Shown: piece after piece, positions 1 to 8,398 of the stretch
Layout of the letters: each line of letters begins with the position of its first letter
How positions within the stretch are numbered: the first letter of the stretch is position 1
DNA from: Gemmatimonadota bacterium
GTDB taxonomy: Bacteria; Gemmatimonadota; Gemmatimonadetes; Gemmatimonadales; Gemmatimonadaceae
NCBI GenBank assembly: GCA_031127085.1
Contig: JARIEY010000004.1
Location: forward strand, 1-47,685
Length of the DNA stretch: 47,685 nt
Direction of reading: 5' to 3'
Program-made: the position numbers and the translations under genes
Notes under the pieces: model-generated
What the model saw: the letters and a program-made list of their open reading frames with translations, nothing else
What the model was told of the DNA's origin: nothing
Databases searched by the model: none

Positions 1-2565
1 GTTCTCGGCGGTCGAGACGCGGAGCCGGGCGAGCCGCACATCGGTGGTGTCGCGTGACCAGCCAATGTCGGCGTGCGCCGCGGCAAACGGTCCATTCGCA
101 AACTCAGCCTTCACATCGCTCGACGCGCGGCGGGCCATCGGCGCGTCGACCGTTGCCGTCAGCGTGTTCAGCCGCACCGCGCCGGCCGTCAGTCCCTCGA
201 GGTGCAGCCGCACGGAACCGCGCAGCGAATCCACCGGCAGCGTCAGGCGTGCGCTCGCGTCCAGATCGCGCACCCGGGTCGTTCCCACCTGCAGATCGCT
301 GCCGCGCGCGTCCGCGTTGATGCGCAACGCCGGCAAGGCGCCGCCGACCGCTCCGTCGATGCGCAGCGTGCCATCGAGCGCGGCGGTGTCGGCCGCCAGG
401 GCGTCCGCGGTCCGTTGGATCGTGCTGTCCGCCGAGGTGAGGCGCCCCAGCGCACGGCGGAAGCCCCCCAGAGAGTCGAGCGACAAGCGGAACGTGACCG
501 AGTCGCCCGCACGCCCCGGCGCGAGCGCCAGCCGTCCGCGCGCCTGCGCGGTGAACGCCGCGCTCTCCAGCCGCAGACTGTCCACCGCCATCGTCCCCGA
601 CAGGAATCGCACGTGCGCGTCGCCGCCGAAGACGCGTATGCTGTCCACCAACGACCGGTCGATGCGCACCGACGCCGCGCCGCGCAGATCGGCGAGCGAG
701 TCGCCGCTGACGTCGGCCGACCAATGAAGCGCCAGGTTCGTCGCAGGCACGTCGTCGCGCCCGAGGAATCGTCCCAGGTGCAGCCCCGACGCACTCCCGC
801 GCGCTGCCGCACGGTAGCCGGGGAAAGAGATGTCGAACAGCCCATCCACTTCGAGCCGCCCGGCGTCGCCCACGAGATCGGTGACGACCGTGAGGTTTTC
901 CGTGGTCCCCTTCACGCGCAGCGGGCCGCGGTATTCCCCGCGCGCCGGCAGCGCCGGATACGACCGCGCCACGGCGGTGAGCGACAACGGCAAGGCGGCG
1001 AGCGCGACGTCGTACGTCATGAACTCCTCGCCCCACGTCACGCGCTCGGAGCCCGTGAAGTGCGAGAGCGGCGCGTCACCGTCGCGATGCGTGAAGTCGC
1101 CCTCTCGGAAGCGCACGTCCAGCCACGACGAGTCGAGCACCGTGCGGCCGGAGAGCAGCCCGTTCAGCCGAACGAACGCCGTGTCCAGCGCCTGCAACGT
1201 GCGCAGGTCGAGCTGCGCCAACTCCACCGTGACGCCGCGGAATACGGTGAAGGCGGGGAAGAGCACATCGAGCTCGCCACGCATCGTCCCGCGCGTGATC
1301 GCTCCGGGCACATTGGCGTCGGCGAAGGTGAAGCGTGCCTCGTCGAGCTTCCACCGGTTCACCGGACCGCCGCGGGCGCGCACCGTCCCGCGGATCGCGC
1401 CACGCCACGGCAGCGGCAGCGGTTCCTGGTTGAACGTCTCAATCAGGCGGAAATCGACCGGCAACGCCTCGAGCGCCACGTCCTTGACGATCAGCACCGG
1501 CGCTCCGACCCCGAACGTCATCCGCCCGCGCAAGCGCGAATTCATCGACTGGATGTCGACGTTTTGCAGCACGTAGTCGATCACGTGCAGGTTGCGTTCG
1601 TTCTTGATGTGCAGGTCCATCGAGCCGCCGCCGGTCTGCGGAAGCCCCTCCCACACCCAGGCGATGTCGCGCATAGCCACGGAGTCGCCGCGCACGCGCA
1701 CGTCGTAGCGCATCGGCAGACCGCTTCCCCACACCACCTTGCCGCGCATATGCCCGGTCGATCCGGGCAGGTCGAAGCGTGGGACGTCCACCCAGAGCGA
1801 GTCGCCGCGCCGCCAGATGGTGCCGCGCGCGTTGTGCACGTCGAACGGCGGGAAGCGCTCCAGCATATCGAGACGGGCGATCTCGAAGTGATGACCACTG
1901 GTGTCCGGATCGGCCACGTGCGCGTGCGCCAACTGGAGCGCGATGCGGCTCCACCGGTATTCCTTCTCGAACTCGTTTGGTCCCAGGCGGCGGATGGCCC
2001 GCGACGTGTCGCGCAGCGCTGCGGTGATCGCGCTGTCGCGGCGCACGCCGCGCAGCGAATCGTCCGGTGACCAGGGCAGGTTCACCCGCACGTCGCCGCC
2101 TCGAATGCGCACGTTCTGCAGTGAAATGCGGCTGCCGAACCCGCGGCGTTTCCTGGGCCGGTCGGGGCCTGACGGAAAGATGGAGCGGTAGTTCCACTCG
2201 TCGTGGCGCCGCTGCAGCCGCATGATCGGACGCTGGACGTCGAGCGAACGCAGGAAGATCACGCCATCCACGATGTCGCGTGGGTCGTAGGTGACGCGGA
2301 TTGGCCCGGTAGCGAGGAAGAGCGAATCGTTGGGCTCGCGAAGCTCCAGCGAGTCGATGGTCAGCCCGGTGAGAAAGCTCCCGCCGAGCGCGCCAACGTG
2401 AATCGTCCCTTGCGTCGCCCCCGCCAGCGCACGCTCCACCTGCGCGCGGATCCACTCCCGGCCGGCCGCCGACCGCGTCAGTCCGCCGAGCGCCGCCGCA
2501 AGCGCCGATCCCATCAGCAGGATGGCGATCGCACTCGCAAGTGCCACGTGACGGCGGCGGCCCAC
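1..2565 (-). CDS. tamB: TamB-like translocation and assembly module protein (3' end outside window)
   Basis: This frame is open without a stop from a GTG at 2565 to the window edge, giving 855 residues with the C-terminus missing. The N-terminus (VGRRRHVALASAIAILLMGS) is a single membrane anchor. It is followed by the periplasmic pattern of the AsmA/TamB family: an early stretch with REWIRAQVERAL and GTIHVGALGG, then long beta-rich repeats with many short D-S-L and VRGG-type segments. TamB spans the periplasm and works with an Omp85 partner in outer-membrane biogenesis and lipid transport. Only one base separates the tamA stop from this GTG, so the pair is co-transcribed and probably translationally coupled. 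The diagnostic C-terminal DUF490 region lies beyond the window, so a plain AsmA-like protein is not strictly excluded. Confidence 0.85.
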   Translation of the reverse strand, partial: MGRRRHVALASAIAILLMGSALAAALGGLTRSAAGREWIRAQVERALAGATQGTIHVGALGGSFLTGLTIDSLELREPNDSLFLATGPIRVTYDPRDIVDGVIFLRSLDVQRPIMRLQRRHDEWNYRSIFPSGPDRPRKRRGFGSRISLQNVRIRGGDVRVNLPWSPDDSLRGVRRDSAITAALRDTSRAIRRLGPNEFEKEYRWSRIALQLAHAHVADPDTSGHHFEIARLDMLERFPPFDVHNARGTIWRRGDSLWVDVPRFDLPGSTGHMRGKVVWGSGLPMRYDVRVRGDSVAMRDIAWVWEGLPQTGGGSMDLHIKNERNLHVIDYVLQNVDIQSMNSRLRGRMTFGVGAPVLIVKDVALEALPVDFRLIETFNQEPLPLPWRGAIRGTVRARGGPVNRWKLDEARFTFADANVPGAITRGTMRGELDVLFPAFTVFRGVTVELAQLDLRTLQALDTAFVRLNGLLSGRTVLDSSWLDVRFREGDFTHRDGDAPLSHFTGSERVTWGEEFMTYDVALAALPLSLTAVARSYPALPARGEYRGPLRVKGTTENLTVVTDLVGDAGRLEVDGLFDISFPGYRAAARGSASGLHLGRFLGRDDVPATNLALHWSADVSGDSLADLRGAASVRIDRSLVDSIRVFGGDAHVRFLSGTMAVDSLRLESAAFTAQARGRLALAPGRAGDSVTFRLSLDSLGGFRRALGRLTSADSTIQRTADALAADTAALDGTLRIDGAVGGALPALRINADARGSDLQVGTTRVRDLDASARLTLPVDSLRGSVRLHLEGLTAGAVRLNTLTATVDAPMARRASSDVKAEFANGPFAAAHADIGWSRDTTDVRLARLRVSTAEN

Positions 2566-2566
2566 G

Positions 2567-4813
2567 CTAGAAGGCCTGCCCGATGGAGAACTGGAAGGCG
2601 AGCTTCTTCACGAAGCTGCGCTCCCGTGGCGGAGTGAAATCCGCGGGGCAGCTTCCCGACGCCTGCGTCAGCACCGTCAGGCCAGAGCTCGTCGTGCCGG
2701 CCTTCGTGACCTGCAGCGAGTTGCCGGGGCTCACGCAGAACAGCTGCCCCCCCACCGAAATGGGCGTGTCGAAATACGCCGCACCGGCCGCTCGCTGGTA
2801 CGGGTTGTAGCCGATGTCGATGCGGATGAGGCCAACCAGCGAGTTCACGCGCGCCCCGAGCCCCGGCGTCCACTGTACCGACTTGAGGTTCAGCGACGTC
2901 GCGGTACCGCGGTTCCACACGCGGCCGGCATCGGCGAAGAACGCCAACTGCAGCAGGTCGGCGAAGATGGGGCTCCGCACGCGCGCTTCGAGATTGGCGA
3001 CCAGCATCGCGTTGCCGCCGGTGGGAATCGTCCGCTGGCTCGCTGATGCCGCGTCCGCCCGGAAGTAGACCACCTGCGATGGATCGGAGGGATCGCCACC
3101 CGGCGCGCCGTCGGCGCGCACGGTGTCGAACGCCGCGGTGTTGTAAACCACCGGGCCCAGCTCGTTCTGCCGGAACCCGCGCACCGTCGTGGCGCCGCCC
3201 GCGTACAACCGCTCCTGCACGGGCACATAGGCGTCGCCGATCGACTGGAAGCGCGGACCGAGCACCGCTCCCAGGCGCACGCGCGCGGCCAGCACCACGT
3301 CCGTGCCCAAGGGCAGGTACGCCGCGCCATCGAGCGTCATGCGCGTGAACTGCAGCCGATCGTCCGAGCCAACCGCGCGTGACGCGTGGCGCACCTCGCC
3401 GCGCAGCACCGTCCCCCGCGTCGGGCTCGTGGGATTGTCGGTCTTCTCCTCGGTAAACGATACGCCGACTACGGCCAGCCGCTGCCGGCGCAGGAGTGAT
3501 TCCTGATCCGCGTCGGCGCAGGCGTTGAAGACCGCGCAGAGAAAAGCCGGCGAGGATTCGGTGTCGCCGTATTCCAGCGTATACGACGCGTTCTGCGAAC
3601 GCCGCGGCCGGTTGCGCGATACCGCCAGCGCACCGCCGATCGGGGCCGTGCGCAGGTAGGCGTTGTACTCGGACCGCCGCTCACTGAAGAGCGTCAGCGA
3701 GGGCTGCAACGCCGACCGCGCCGACACCGGCGGGGTGATGGTGATGCCGGCCGAGTAGTTGAGGTCGCCGCCGAACGCGTCCGAGCGCGCATCCTGTGCG
3801 CAGAGCGATTCCATTCCGTCGAGCGGCGCGCCCACGCCAATCTTCGAGACGCGCGCCCGAAGGTCCACGCGCGTCGCCCGAGAACCGACGTTCAGGTCGG
3901 TGTAGTCCCCATACGCGCGGAAGCAGTCGAGCGTGCCCCATCCGCCGCCGACGCGCGCGTTGCGCATTGCCCCCTCGGCGACCTGCACCTGCACGCCGAT
4001 CGTCGAGTCGGCGCGCGCGCCCCCCGTGTCCGGCTCTACGCTCACCTGGTTGAAGAGCTGCGTCGCGTACAGCGTGCGCTTGGCACGCTCCAGGTCGAAC
4101 TGCCGGTACCAGTCGCCCACGGCAAGCCCCGTGAGCCGGCGCACGACCGCCGTATCCACTACGGCGCGGCCCGCGTCGGCACGCACCTGCACGTGCACCC
4201 CGCGCAGCCGCGTGCGCGGCCCTGCCACCGCGGCAAAGGTCACCGCCGCCTGACGCCGGTCGGCGTCCGTCTCGTAGTTCACGAGGACGTCGGCGTCCGG
4301 GTACCCCGCGTTGCGCAGCCGCAACGCCAGCGAGTCCCGTGTTGCGCCGAGCGCCGGGCGGTCAAACGCTCCGCCCACACGCAGTGGCAGCGCACGTTCG
4401 ATGGCCGCGCGCATTGGCACCGCATCGAGTCCCGTTATCGCCAGCGATCCCACGCGCGTCGGCTGCCCCTCGGAGATGGCAAACCGCACCGCCACTCGCG
4501 CCGGCCCCACCCGCGTGACCACGGTGTCGACCGACACATCGAGGTAGCCGTGATTGCGGTAGAAGACCACCAGGCGAATCACGTCACGCGGAAACTCCGC
4601 CGGGTCCAGGCAGTATCGCGTGCCGAAGACCTTGAACGTCCGCCGCGCCCACGTCGACGGCGTCGTGGCGATGCCGTTGGCGAGGAGCGCGGCGGGGAAG
4701 GCCTGATTGCCGGTGAACTCCAAGCGCGCGACTTCCGTATCGCCTTTGTCGCAGACGATATCCTGCCCCCACAGGGTTGCAGGGAGCAGCAAAGCGAGAA
4801 AGAGGCGGCGCAC
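2567..4813 (-). CDS. tamA: Omp85 family outer-membrane assembly protein (TamA/BamA-like)
   Basis: This 748-aa protein starts at a GTG and opens with a Sec signal peptide (VRRLFLALLLPATLWG, cleaved before QD). POTRA-like repeats follow at about residues 20-300, with motifs such as VARLEFTGNQAFPAALL and VGSLAITGLDAVPMRAAIERAL. The C-terminal half is a 16-strand-type beta-barrel with the Omp85 signature region (ERLYAGGATTVRGFR), and it ends in the barrel signal FQFSIGQAF with terminal Phe. It would sit in the outer membrane and insert or fold OMPs together with the downstream TamB-like protein. The frame stays open upstream to about 5278, but that extension covers intergenic repeats. The GTG at 4813 is chosen because the signal peptide starts there and a TTGACA promoter lies just upstream. 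Confidence 0.9.
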   Translation of the reverse strand: MRRLFLALLLPATLWGQDIVCDKGDTEVARLEFTGNQAFPAALLANGIATTPSTWARRTFKVFGTRYCLDPAEFPRDVIRLVVFYRNHGYLDVSVDTVVTRVGPARVAVRFAISEGQPTRVGSLAITGLDAVPMRAAIERALPLRVGGAFDRPALGATRDSLALRLRNAGYPDADVLVNYETDADRRQAAVTFAAVAGPRTRLRGVHVQVRADAGRAVVDTAVVRRLTGLAVGDWYRQFDLERAKRTLYATQLFNQVSVEPDTGGARADSTIGVQVQVAEGAMRNARVGGGWGTLDCFRAYGDYTDLNVGSRATRVDLRARVSKIGVGAPLDGMESLCAQDARSDAFGGDLNYSAGITITPPVSARSALQPSLTLFSERRSEYNAYLRTAPIGGALAVSRNRPRRSQNASYTLEYGDTESSPAFLCAVFNACADADQESLLRRQRLAVVGVSFTEEKTDNPTSPTRGTVLRGEVRHASRAVGSDDRLQFTRMTLDGAAYLPLGTDVVLAARVRLGAVLGPRFQSIGDAYVPVQERLYAGGATTVRGFRQNELGPVVYNTAAFDTVRADGAPGGDPSDPSQVVYFRADAASASQRTIPTGGNAMLVANLEARVRSPIFADLLQLAFFADAGRVWNRGTATSLNLKSVQWTPGLGARVNSLVGLIRIDIGYNPYQRAAGAAYFDTPISVGGQLFCVSPGNSLQVTKAGTTSSGLTVLTQASGSCPADFTPPRERSFVKKLAFQFSIGQAF

Positions 4814-4819
4814 TGCGGA

Positions 4820-4849
4820 AATTTCTGCTACTGCTCTAATAGTTGTCAA
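4820..4849 (-). promoter_or_regulatory. Promoter of tamA, leaderless layout
   Basis: On the minus strand, a perfect -35 TTGACA (4844-4849) is followed by an 18-base spacer and a weak -10 GAAATT (4820-4825). The GTG start of tamA lies only 6 bases further on. Transcription would begin at or next to the start codon, and no Shine-Dalgarno sequence is present. Confidence 0.55.
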
Positions 4850-4858
4850 CAACCGAAT

Positions 4859-4935
4859 TAGGATCGGGAATCCGGATATCGACTGAGAATCACGACTGGG
4901 GATCGCGATTTGCGATGATTTGCGATGAAATGCGC
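4859..4935. repeat. Dispersed intergenic repeat, copy A
   Basis: The segment contains GGAATCCGGATATCGACT and then GATTTGCGAT repeated in direct orientation, separated by a few bases. The first part closely matches the repeat at 23662 (GGAATTCGGATATCGACT, one difference). It lies between the divergent tamA and the four-helix-bundle gene. Confidence 0.6.
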
Positions 4936-4978
4936 CCTGGCGCGGGATTTTGGTGACGGCGCGCCGCGGGGGCGCGGC

Positions 4979-4984
4979 TATCGT
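4979..4984 (+). promoter_or_regulatory. TANNNT -10 box 5 bases before a start codon
   Basis: TATCGT ends 5 bases before the ATG of the four-helix-bundle gene, and no Shine-Dalgarno is visible. This is the same arrangement as at 7835, 10888, 21415 and 29759, so a leaderless transcript is likely. Confidence 0.4.
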
Positions 4985-4989
4985 CGCGC

Positions 4990-5439
4990 ATGACGCTCCC
5001 ACCACTCGATTTCGCCTCATATGAGGCCGCGCCGCCCGCCGCGTACGACGGCGACCCCATCTGGCGCACCAGGATGTTCCGGATGGCGACGTTCCTAAGT
5101 AGCCGCTGCAGCACCGATGCGGCGCGCCTCGGCACCCGTGTCTCGCTCGACACCGCGCACCAGTTCGTCCGAGCGGTTTCATCCGTCGCGGCGAACATCG
5201 CCGAAGGCTACTCGCGCGGCGGCACCGCCGATCGCTTGAGATTTTATACGTACGCCCTCGGTTCGGTCCGCGAAGCACTCGCCTGGATGGACGCCCTCGG
5301 CGATGCCCCGTGGGAGCCCCGCGAGGTCTACCGCGACCTGCTCGTCCAGATCCGCCGGCAACTGCTCACGGCAATCAAGTCGATGCGCCCCACACTCGGA
5401 GAAGCACGAAGGGGAGCGCCGAAGCGCTCCCCCCTATGA
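4990..5439 (+). CDS. Four-helix bundle protein (S23/IVP family)
   Basis: This 149-aa protein carries the family's core pattern: VRAVSSVAANIAEGYSRG at about residues 62-79, then R.RFYTYALGSVREALAW and a last helix DLLVQIRRQLLTAIKSM. These small proteins form a four-helix bundle and oligomerise; the family was first seen inside 23S rRNA intervening sequences but is mostly found as stand-alone genes. Function is not established, and a nucleic-acid or protein scaffold role is only a suggestion. It is flanked by repeat-rich intergenic DNA on both sides. A strong GC hairpin overlaps its last codons. The N-terminal about 35 residues are low complexity and could be an extension, so a later start cannot be excluded. 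Confidence 0.75.
   Translation: MTLPPLDFASYEAAPPAAYDGDPIWRTRMFRMATFLSSRCSTDAARLGTRVSLDTAHQFVRAVSSVAANIAEGYSRGGTADRLRFYTYALGSVREALAWMDALGDAPWEPREVYRDLLVQIRRQLLTAIKSMRPTLGEARRGAPKRSPL
5411..5432 (+). terminator. Hairpin at the end of the four-helix-bundle gene
   Basis: A perfect 9-bp stem (GGGGAGCGC / GCGCTCCCC) with a CGAA tetraloop lies within the last codons of the gene. No U-tract follows, so it is more likely a 3'-end stabiliser or part of a factor-dependent terminator. Confidence 0.4.
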
Positions 5440-5449
5440 AAGATCCACG

Positions 5450-5512
5450 ATCCTCAATCCTCAATCCTCAATCCTCGATCCTATATCTTCGATCTTAGAT
5501 CGAGAATCGCAA
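5450..5512. repeat. Degenerate heptanucleotide array (ATCCTCA type)
   Basis: Nine consecutive 7-base units each begin with ATC: ATCCTCA three times, then ATCCTCG, ATCCTAT, ATCTTCG, ATCTTAG, ATCGAGA, ATCGCAA. It fills most of the gap between two convergent genes. Confidence 0.75.
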
Positions 5513-5538
5513 TCATAAATCGCGATCATTGATCGCAA

Positions 5539-5558
5539 TCCGAATTCCCAATCCTCAA
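5539..5558 (-). repeat. Dispersed intergenic repeat, copy B
   Basis: The 20 bases here are the exact reverse complement of the 20 bases at 23662-23681 (core GGGAATTCGGAT). It sits just after the stop codon of the ferredoxin-NADP reductase gene. Confidence 0.7.
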
Positions 5559-6571
5559 TCGTCTTTCTGGCCGAATACCGCAAGGTTTGAGGAATGCCCC
5601 GGATTGACCTTCTTCTCCGGATACACGAAGTGGAAGGCCTGGTTCACCGCCACGGCCGCATCCGCAAAACCCGCAGCGATGAGCTTGAGCTTGCCCGGGT
5701 ACGTCACAATGTCGCCGGCCGCGTAGATACCGGCGCGGCCGGTTTCCATCTGGGAGTTCACGACGATCTCGTCTTTCTCGAGCGTCATTCCCCACTGCGC
5801 CAGCGCACCCAAATCGCTCACAAAGCCGAGCATTGGCAGCACCACGTCGCAACGCACGCGCGTGGTCGTCTTGGCCTTCACGTCGCGCAGTTCGATCTCG
5901 TGCATACGACCATCCACGTCGTGGATCTCGTGCAGCTCGTGGAAGGTGTAGAGCGCGGTGCGCCCCGCGGCGACGTCGGCCTGCACCGCCTCGACCGTCG
6001 CCTGATGCGCGCGGAACCGGTCGGTGCGGTGCACCAGCGCGACAGACGAGGCGCGCCCCTGCAGCTGGTGCGCCCAATCGAAGGCGCTGTCGCCGCCGCC
6101 GATGATCGTCACGTGCTGGCCCGCGAACCGCGACGGATCGAGCACGCGATCCTCGATCCCCTTGCCGTACCACGGCGCCGCGCACGCCTGCGGCAGACGC
6201 CGCGGCGAGAAGGCGCCGATGCCAGCCGCGATCACGAGGGCCCGGGTCGGAAACTCGTCGGTCGCCGTGCGCACGACGAAGTGCCCGTCGTGCTCCTCCA
6301 GCCCCGAGACAACTTGTCCCAGGTGAATCGGCTGGCCGAACCGTGCCGCCTGCCGTTCGAGTGACTTCACGAGGTCTTTCGCCAATATTTCGGGGAAGCC
6401 CGCGACGTCGAAGATCAGCTTCTCCGGATACAGCGCCGCCAGCTGGCCGCCGGGCTGGTCCAGGGCGTCCACGATTTGCGCCGTGGCGCCGCGCATGCCA
6501 GCGTAGAAGAGCGCGAACAGCCCCGTGGGGCCCGCGCCGATAATAGTGAGGTCCCGCATGTCGTGCCGCAT
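5555..6571 (-). CDS. Ferredoxin/flavodoxin-NADP(+) reductase, thioredoxin-reductase-like
   Basis: An FAD/NAD(P)-binding protein of about 338 aa. The N-terminal FAD Rossmann motif is LTIIGAGPTGLFALFYAGMR, followed by DQPGGQLAALYPEK. The central NADPH motif is VTIIGGGDSAFDWA, and the C-terminal FAD motif is GIYAAGDIVTYPGKLKLIAAGFADAAVAVN. There is no CxxC pair between the domains, which separates it from true thioredoxin reductase and matches the YumC/type 2 FNR family (about 330-350 aa). It would transfer electrons between NADPH and ferredoxin or flavodoxin in the cytoplasm. Possible starts are ATG at 6559, 6571 and 6598 and TTG at 6607; none has a clear Shine-Dalgarno. I chose 6571 because family members carry a few residues before the first strand. 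Confidence 0.85.
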   Translation of the reverse strand: MRHDMRDLTIIGAGPTGLFALFYAGMRGATAQIVDALDQPGGQLAALYPEKLIFDVAGFPEILAKDLVKSLERQAARFGQPIHLGQVVSGLEEHDGHFVVRTATDEFPTRALVIAAGIGAFSPRRLPQACAAPWYGKGIEDRVLDPSRFAGQHVTIIGGGDSAFDWAHQLQGRASSVALVHRTDRFRAHQATVEAVQADVAAGRTALYTFHELHEIHDVDGRMHEIELRDVKAKTTTRVRCDVVLPMLGFVSDLGALAQWGMTLEKDEIVVNSQMETGRAGIYAAGDIVTYPGKLKLIAAGFADAAVAVNQAFHFVYPEKKVNPGHSSNLAVFGQKDD

Positions 6572-6627
6572 TCGTGAAAGGTCGCGGAACGCGGTCATCG
6601 AAATCAACCCGCCGCACGGAAGAAACG

Positions 6628-7671
6628 ATGGATAACGATGGGCGCCTGTTTGAGTACGCCGGCCAGTTTCGCGTCATCCAAAAGGTGGCGCGCGGCGGCA
6701 TGGCCACGGTGTACGAAGCCGAACAGCTGGGGCCGTCCGGCTTCACCAAGCAGATCGCGCTGAAGATCATCCACGACCGCTACGCCCGGCAGCCGGAGTG
6801 GCTGCAGCTCTTCATCGACGAAGCCAAGCTCTCGGCCAACCTGGTGCACGGCAACATCGTGCAGATCTACCAGCTCGGGCAGATCGACAACGAGTATTTC
6901 ATCGCGATGGAGTTCATCAAGGGCGTGACGCTGCGTGCGCTCATCGACCGGCATCGCCAGCTCGGCACGCCCATGGGGCCGGCGCTGGCGGCGTACATCG
7001 CCAGCCGCGTCTGCCGCGCGCTCGACTTCGCGCACAACTTCGTCGACCGCTCCGGTCGCCGGCTCGACATCGTGCACCGCGACGTCTCCCCTGGCAATGT
7101 GTTGCTCACCTGGGACGGCCACGTGAAGCTCGGCGATTTCGGCATCGCCAAGGCGCGGTCGATGGCCGACCCCGCGGCCCAGCGTCCCCTGATGATGGGC
7201 AAGAAACACTACATGAGCCCCGAGCAGATCCTCGGCGGCCAGGTCGACTCGCGCAGCGATGTGTTTGCGATGGGGATCGTGCTCTTCGAGCTGCTCGCGC
7301 TGCAGCCGCTGTTCACGGAAGACGAGACGGAGGCCGCCATCGACGAAGTGGTGGTCGCCCCGGTCCCCGATGTGGCCCGCCACATTCCCGGCATCCACGC
7401 CTCGCTCGATGCGCTGCTGCGCGCCGCGCTCAACAAGGCCCCCGACCAGCGGCCAAGCGCGGCTGACTTTGGACGCGTGCTCGACCAGTTCTGTGTGCTG
7501 AACCGCGAGACCGGGTCGCCGGAGCGCTTGCAGGCGCACCTCGCTGGCCTGTTCCCCGACAGCTATCGCCCGCCCACGGAATCGGGCGCGACGGCAGCCG
7601 ACCCCAGCCGCCGGGCGCAGGGCGAACGCAGCCGCCCCTCCCTCGTCCGCCGCATTCTTGGCCTGAACTAA
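6628..7671 (+). CDS. Cytoplasmic serine/threonine protein kinase
   Basis: This 347-aa eukaryotic-like kinase has a glycine loop GGMATVYEA (residues 23-31), the VAIK-type lysine K46 (IALKII), the catalytic loop HRDVSPGN (150-157), DFG at 170-172, and a SPE motif in place of APE (KHYMSPEQ). The HRDVSPGN form is common in myxobacterial-type kinases. No transmembrane helix or sensor domain follows the kinase fold; the last 50 residues are charged and Pro-rich. The ATG at 6628 is preceded by GGAAG at good spacing. An upstream in-frame start at 6574 would overlap the divergent reductase gene and is less likely. It is monocistronic, and its substrate cannot be told from context. Confidence 0.9.
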   Translation: MDNDGRLFEYAGQFRVIQKVARGGMATVYEAEQLGPSGFTKQIALKIIHDRYARQPEWLQLFIDEAKLSANLVHGNIVQIYQLGQIDNEYFIAMEFIKGVTLRALIDRHRQLGTPMGPALAAYIASRVCRALDFAHNFVDRSGRRLDIVHRDVSPGNVLLTWDGHVKLGDFGIAKARSMADPAAQRPLMMGKKHYMSPEQILGGQVDSRSDVFAMGIVLFELLALQPLFTEDETEAAIDEVVVAPVPDVARHIPGIHASLDALLRAALNKAPDQRPSAADFGRVLDQFCVLNRETGSPERLQAHLAGLFPDSYRPPTESGATAADPSRRAQGERSRPSLVRRILGLN

Positions 7672-7707
7672 AGCACCGGCGGGCAATCCACTCCCGTCGT
7701 AGTCCGC

Positions 7708-7812
7708 CGTCTGCCATCTGCCATCTGCCTTCTGCCATCTGCCATCTGCCATCTGCCATCTGCCTTCTGCCATCTGCCATCTGCCATCTGCCATCTGCCC
7801 TCTGCCATCTGC
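7708..7812. repeat. Tandem heptanucleotide array (CATCTGC)15
   Basis: Fifteen uninterrupted 7-bp units run from 7708 to 7812. Units 4 and 9 are CTTCTGC, unit 14 is CCTCTGC and unit 1 is CGTCTGC; the rest are CATCTGC. The variants fall every fifth unit, so the array also has a 35-bp period. It ends 34 bases before the adenosyltransferase start. Confidence 0.95.
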
Positions 7813-7834
7813 CGTCATCCATCGGCTTTTCAAC

Positions 7835-7840
7835 TACCTT
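7835..7840 (+). promoter_or_regulatory. TANNNT -10 box 6 bases before a start codon
   Basis: TACCTT ends 6 bases before the ATG at 7847, and no Shine-Dalgarno is present. The -35 position falls at the edge of the heptanucleotide array. Confidence 0.4.
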
Positions 7841-7846
7841 TCCCCG

Positions 7847-8398
7847 ATGACTCTCAAGATCTACACGCGCACCGGCGACGAAGGCGACACGGGACTGTTC
7901 GGCGGCGGCCGCGTCGCCAAGGACCACCCGCGCGTCGAGGCGTACGGCGACATCGATGAGCTCAACGCCATCATTGGGCAGGCGCGCTCGGTGGAGATGA
8001 TGCCGCGCATCGACGAAGTACTGGCCCCGATCCAGCGCGACCTGTTCGCCATCGGCGCGCTGCTGGCGACGCCCGACCTGGTGAAGATGCAGGAGCAGCT
8101 GGAGAAGGCGCGCATCTCCGACGAGCGCATCGCCCAGATGGAGCAATCCATCGACGACGGCGAGCGCGAACTGGAGCCGCTGAAGTCGTTCATCATGCCC
8201 GGTGGCACCCCCAAGGCGGCCGGCCTCCACGTCGCGCGCACCGTCTGCCGCCGCGCCGAGCGCGCCGTCGTGCGGCTGCAGCGCGAAGTCGAGGTGCCGC
8301 AGGTCGTGATCGTCTACTTGAACCGGCTCTCCGACCTGCTCTTCGTGCTCGCGCGCGTGGCCAACCGGCGCGCCGGCGCGGGTGAAGTCACCTGGTGA
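7847..8398 (+). CDS. pduO: Cob(I)alamin adenosyltransferase, PduO type
   Basis: This 183-aa enzyme transfers the 5'-deoxyadenosyl group of ATP to cob(I)alamin to make adenosylcobalamin. The PduO-type signature is complete: the N-terminal ATP-binding [35 protein letters not shown], a central [25 protein letters not shown], and the C-terminal [19 protein letters not shown]. Length fits the family (about 180-190). The stop overlaps the GTG start of aroB by four bases (GTGA), so the two are cotranscribed although they belong to different pathways. The start follows a TANNNT box by 6 bases. A salvage role is likely, as no other cobalamin synthesis gene lies nearby. Confidence 0.93.
   Translation: MTLKIYTRTGDEGDTGLFGGGRVAKDHPRVEAYGDIDELNAIIGQARSVEMMPRIDEVLAPIQRDLFAIGALLATPDLVKMQEQLEKARISDERIAQMEQSIDDGERELEPLKSFIMPGGTPKAAGLHVARTVCRRAERAVVRLQREVEVPQVVIVYLNRLSDLLFVLARVANRRAGAGEVTW

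Noticed and set aside
73-2070. A 665-codon plus-strand open frame over the left edge
   Set aside because: It is Arg/His-rich with no family pattern, and lies opposite the TamB-like gene, whose frame has a membrane anchor, beta-rich repeats and one-base linkage to tamA. High GC makes long antisense frames common here.
4814-5278. Upstream extension of tamA to 5278
   Set aside because: The extension runs through intergenic repeats and the divergent four-helix-bundle gene. A signal peptide begins at 4813 and a promoter lies at 4820-4849.
4990-5439. The four-helix-bundle (S23/IVP) gene as a sign of a 23S rRNA intervening sequence
   Set aside because: No rRNA sequence flanks it; the neighbours are tamA and a flavoprotein reductase.
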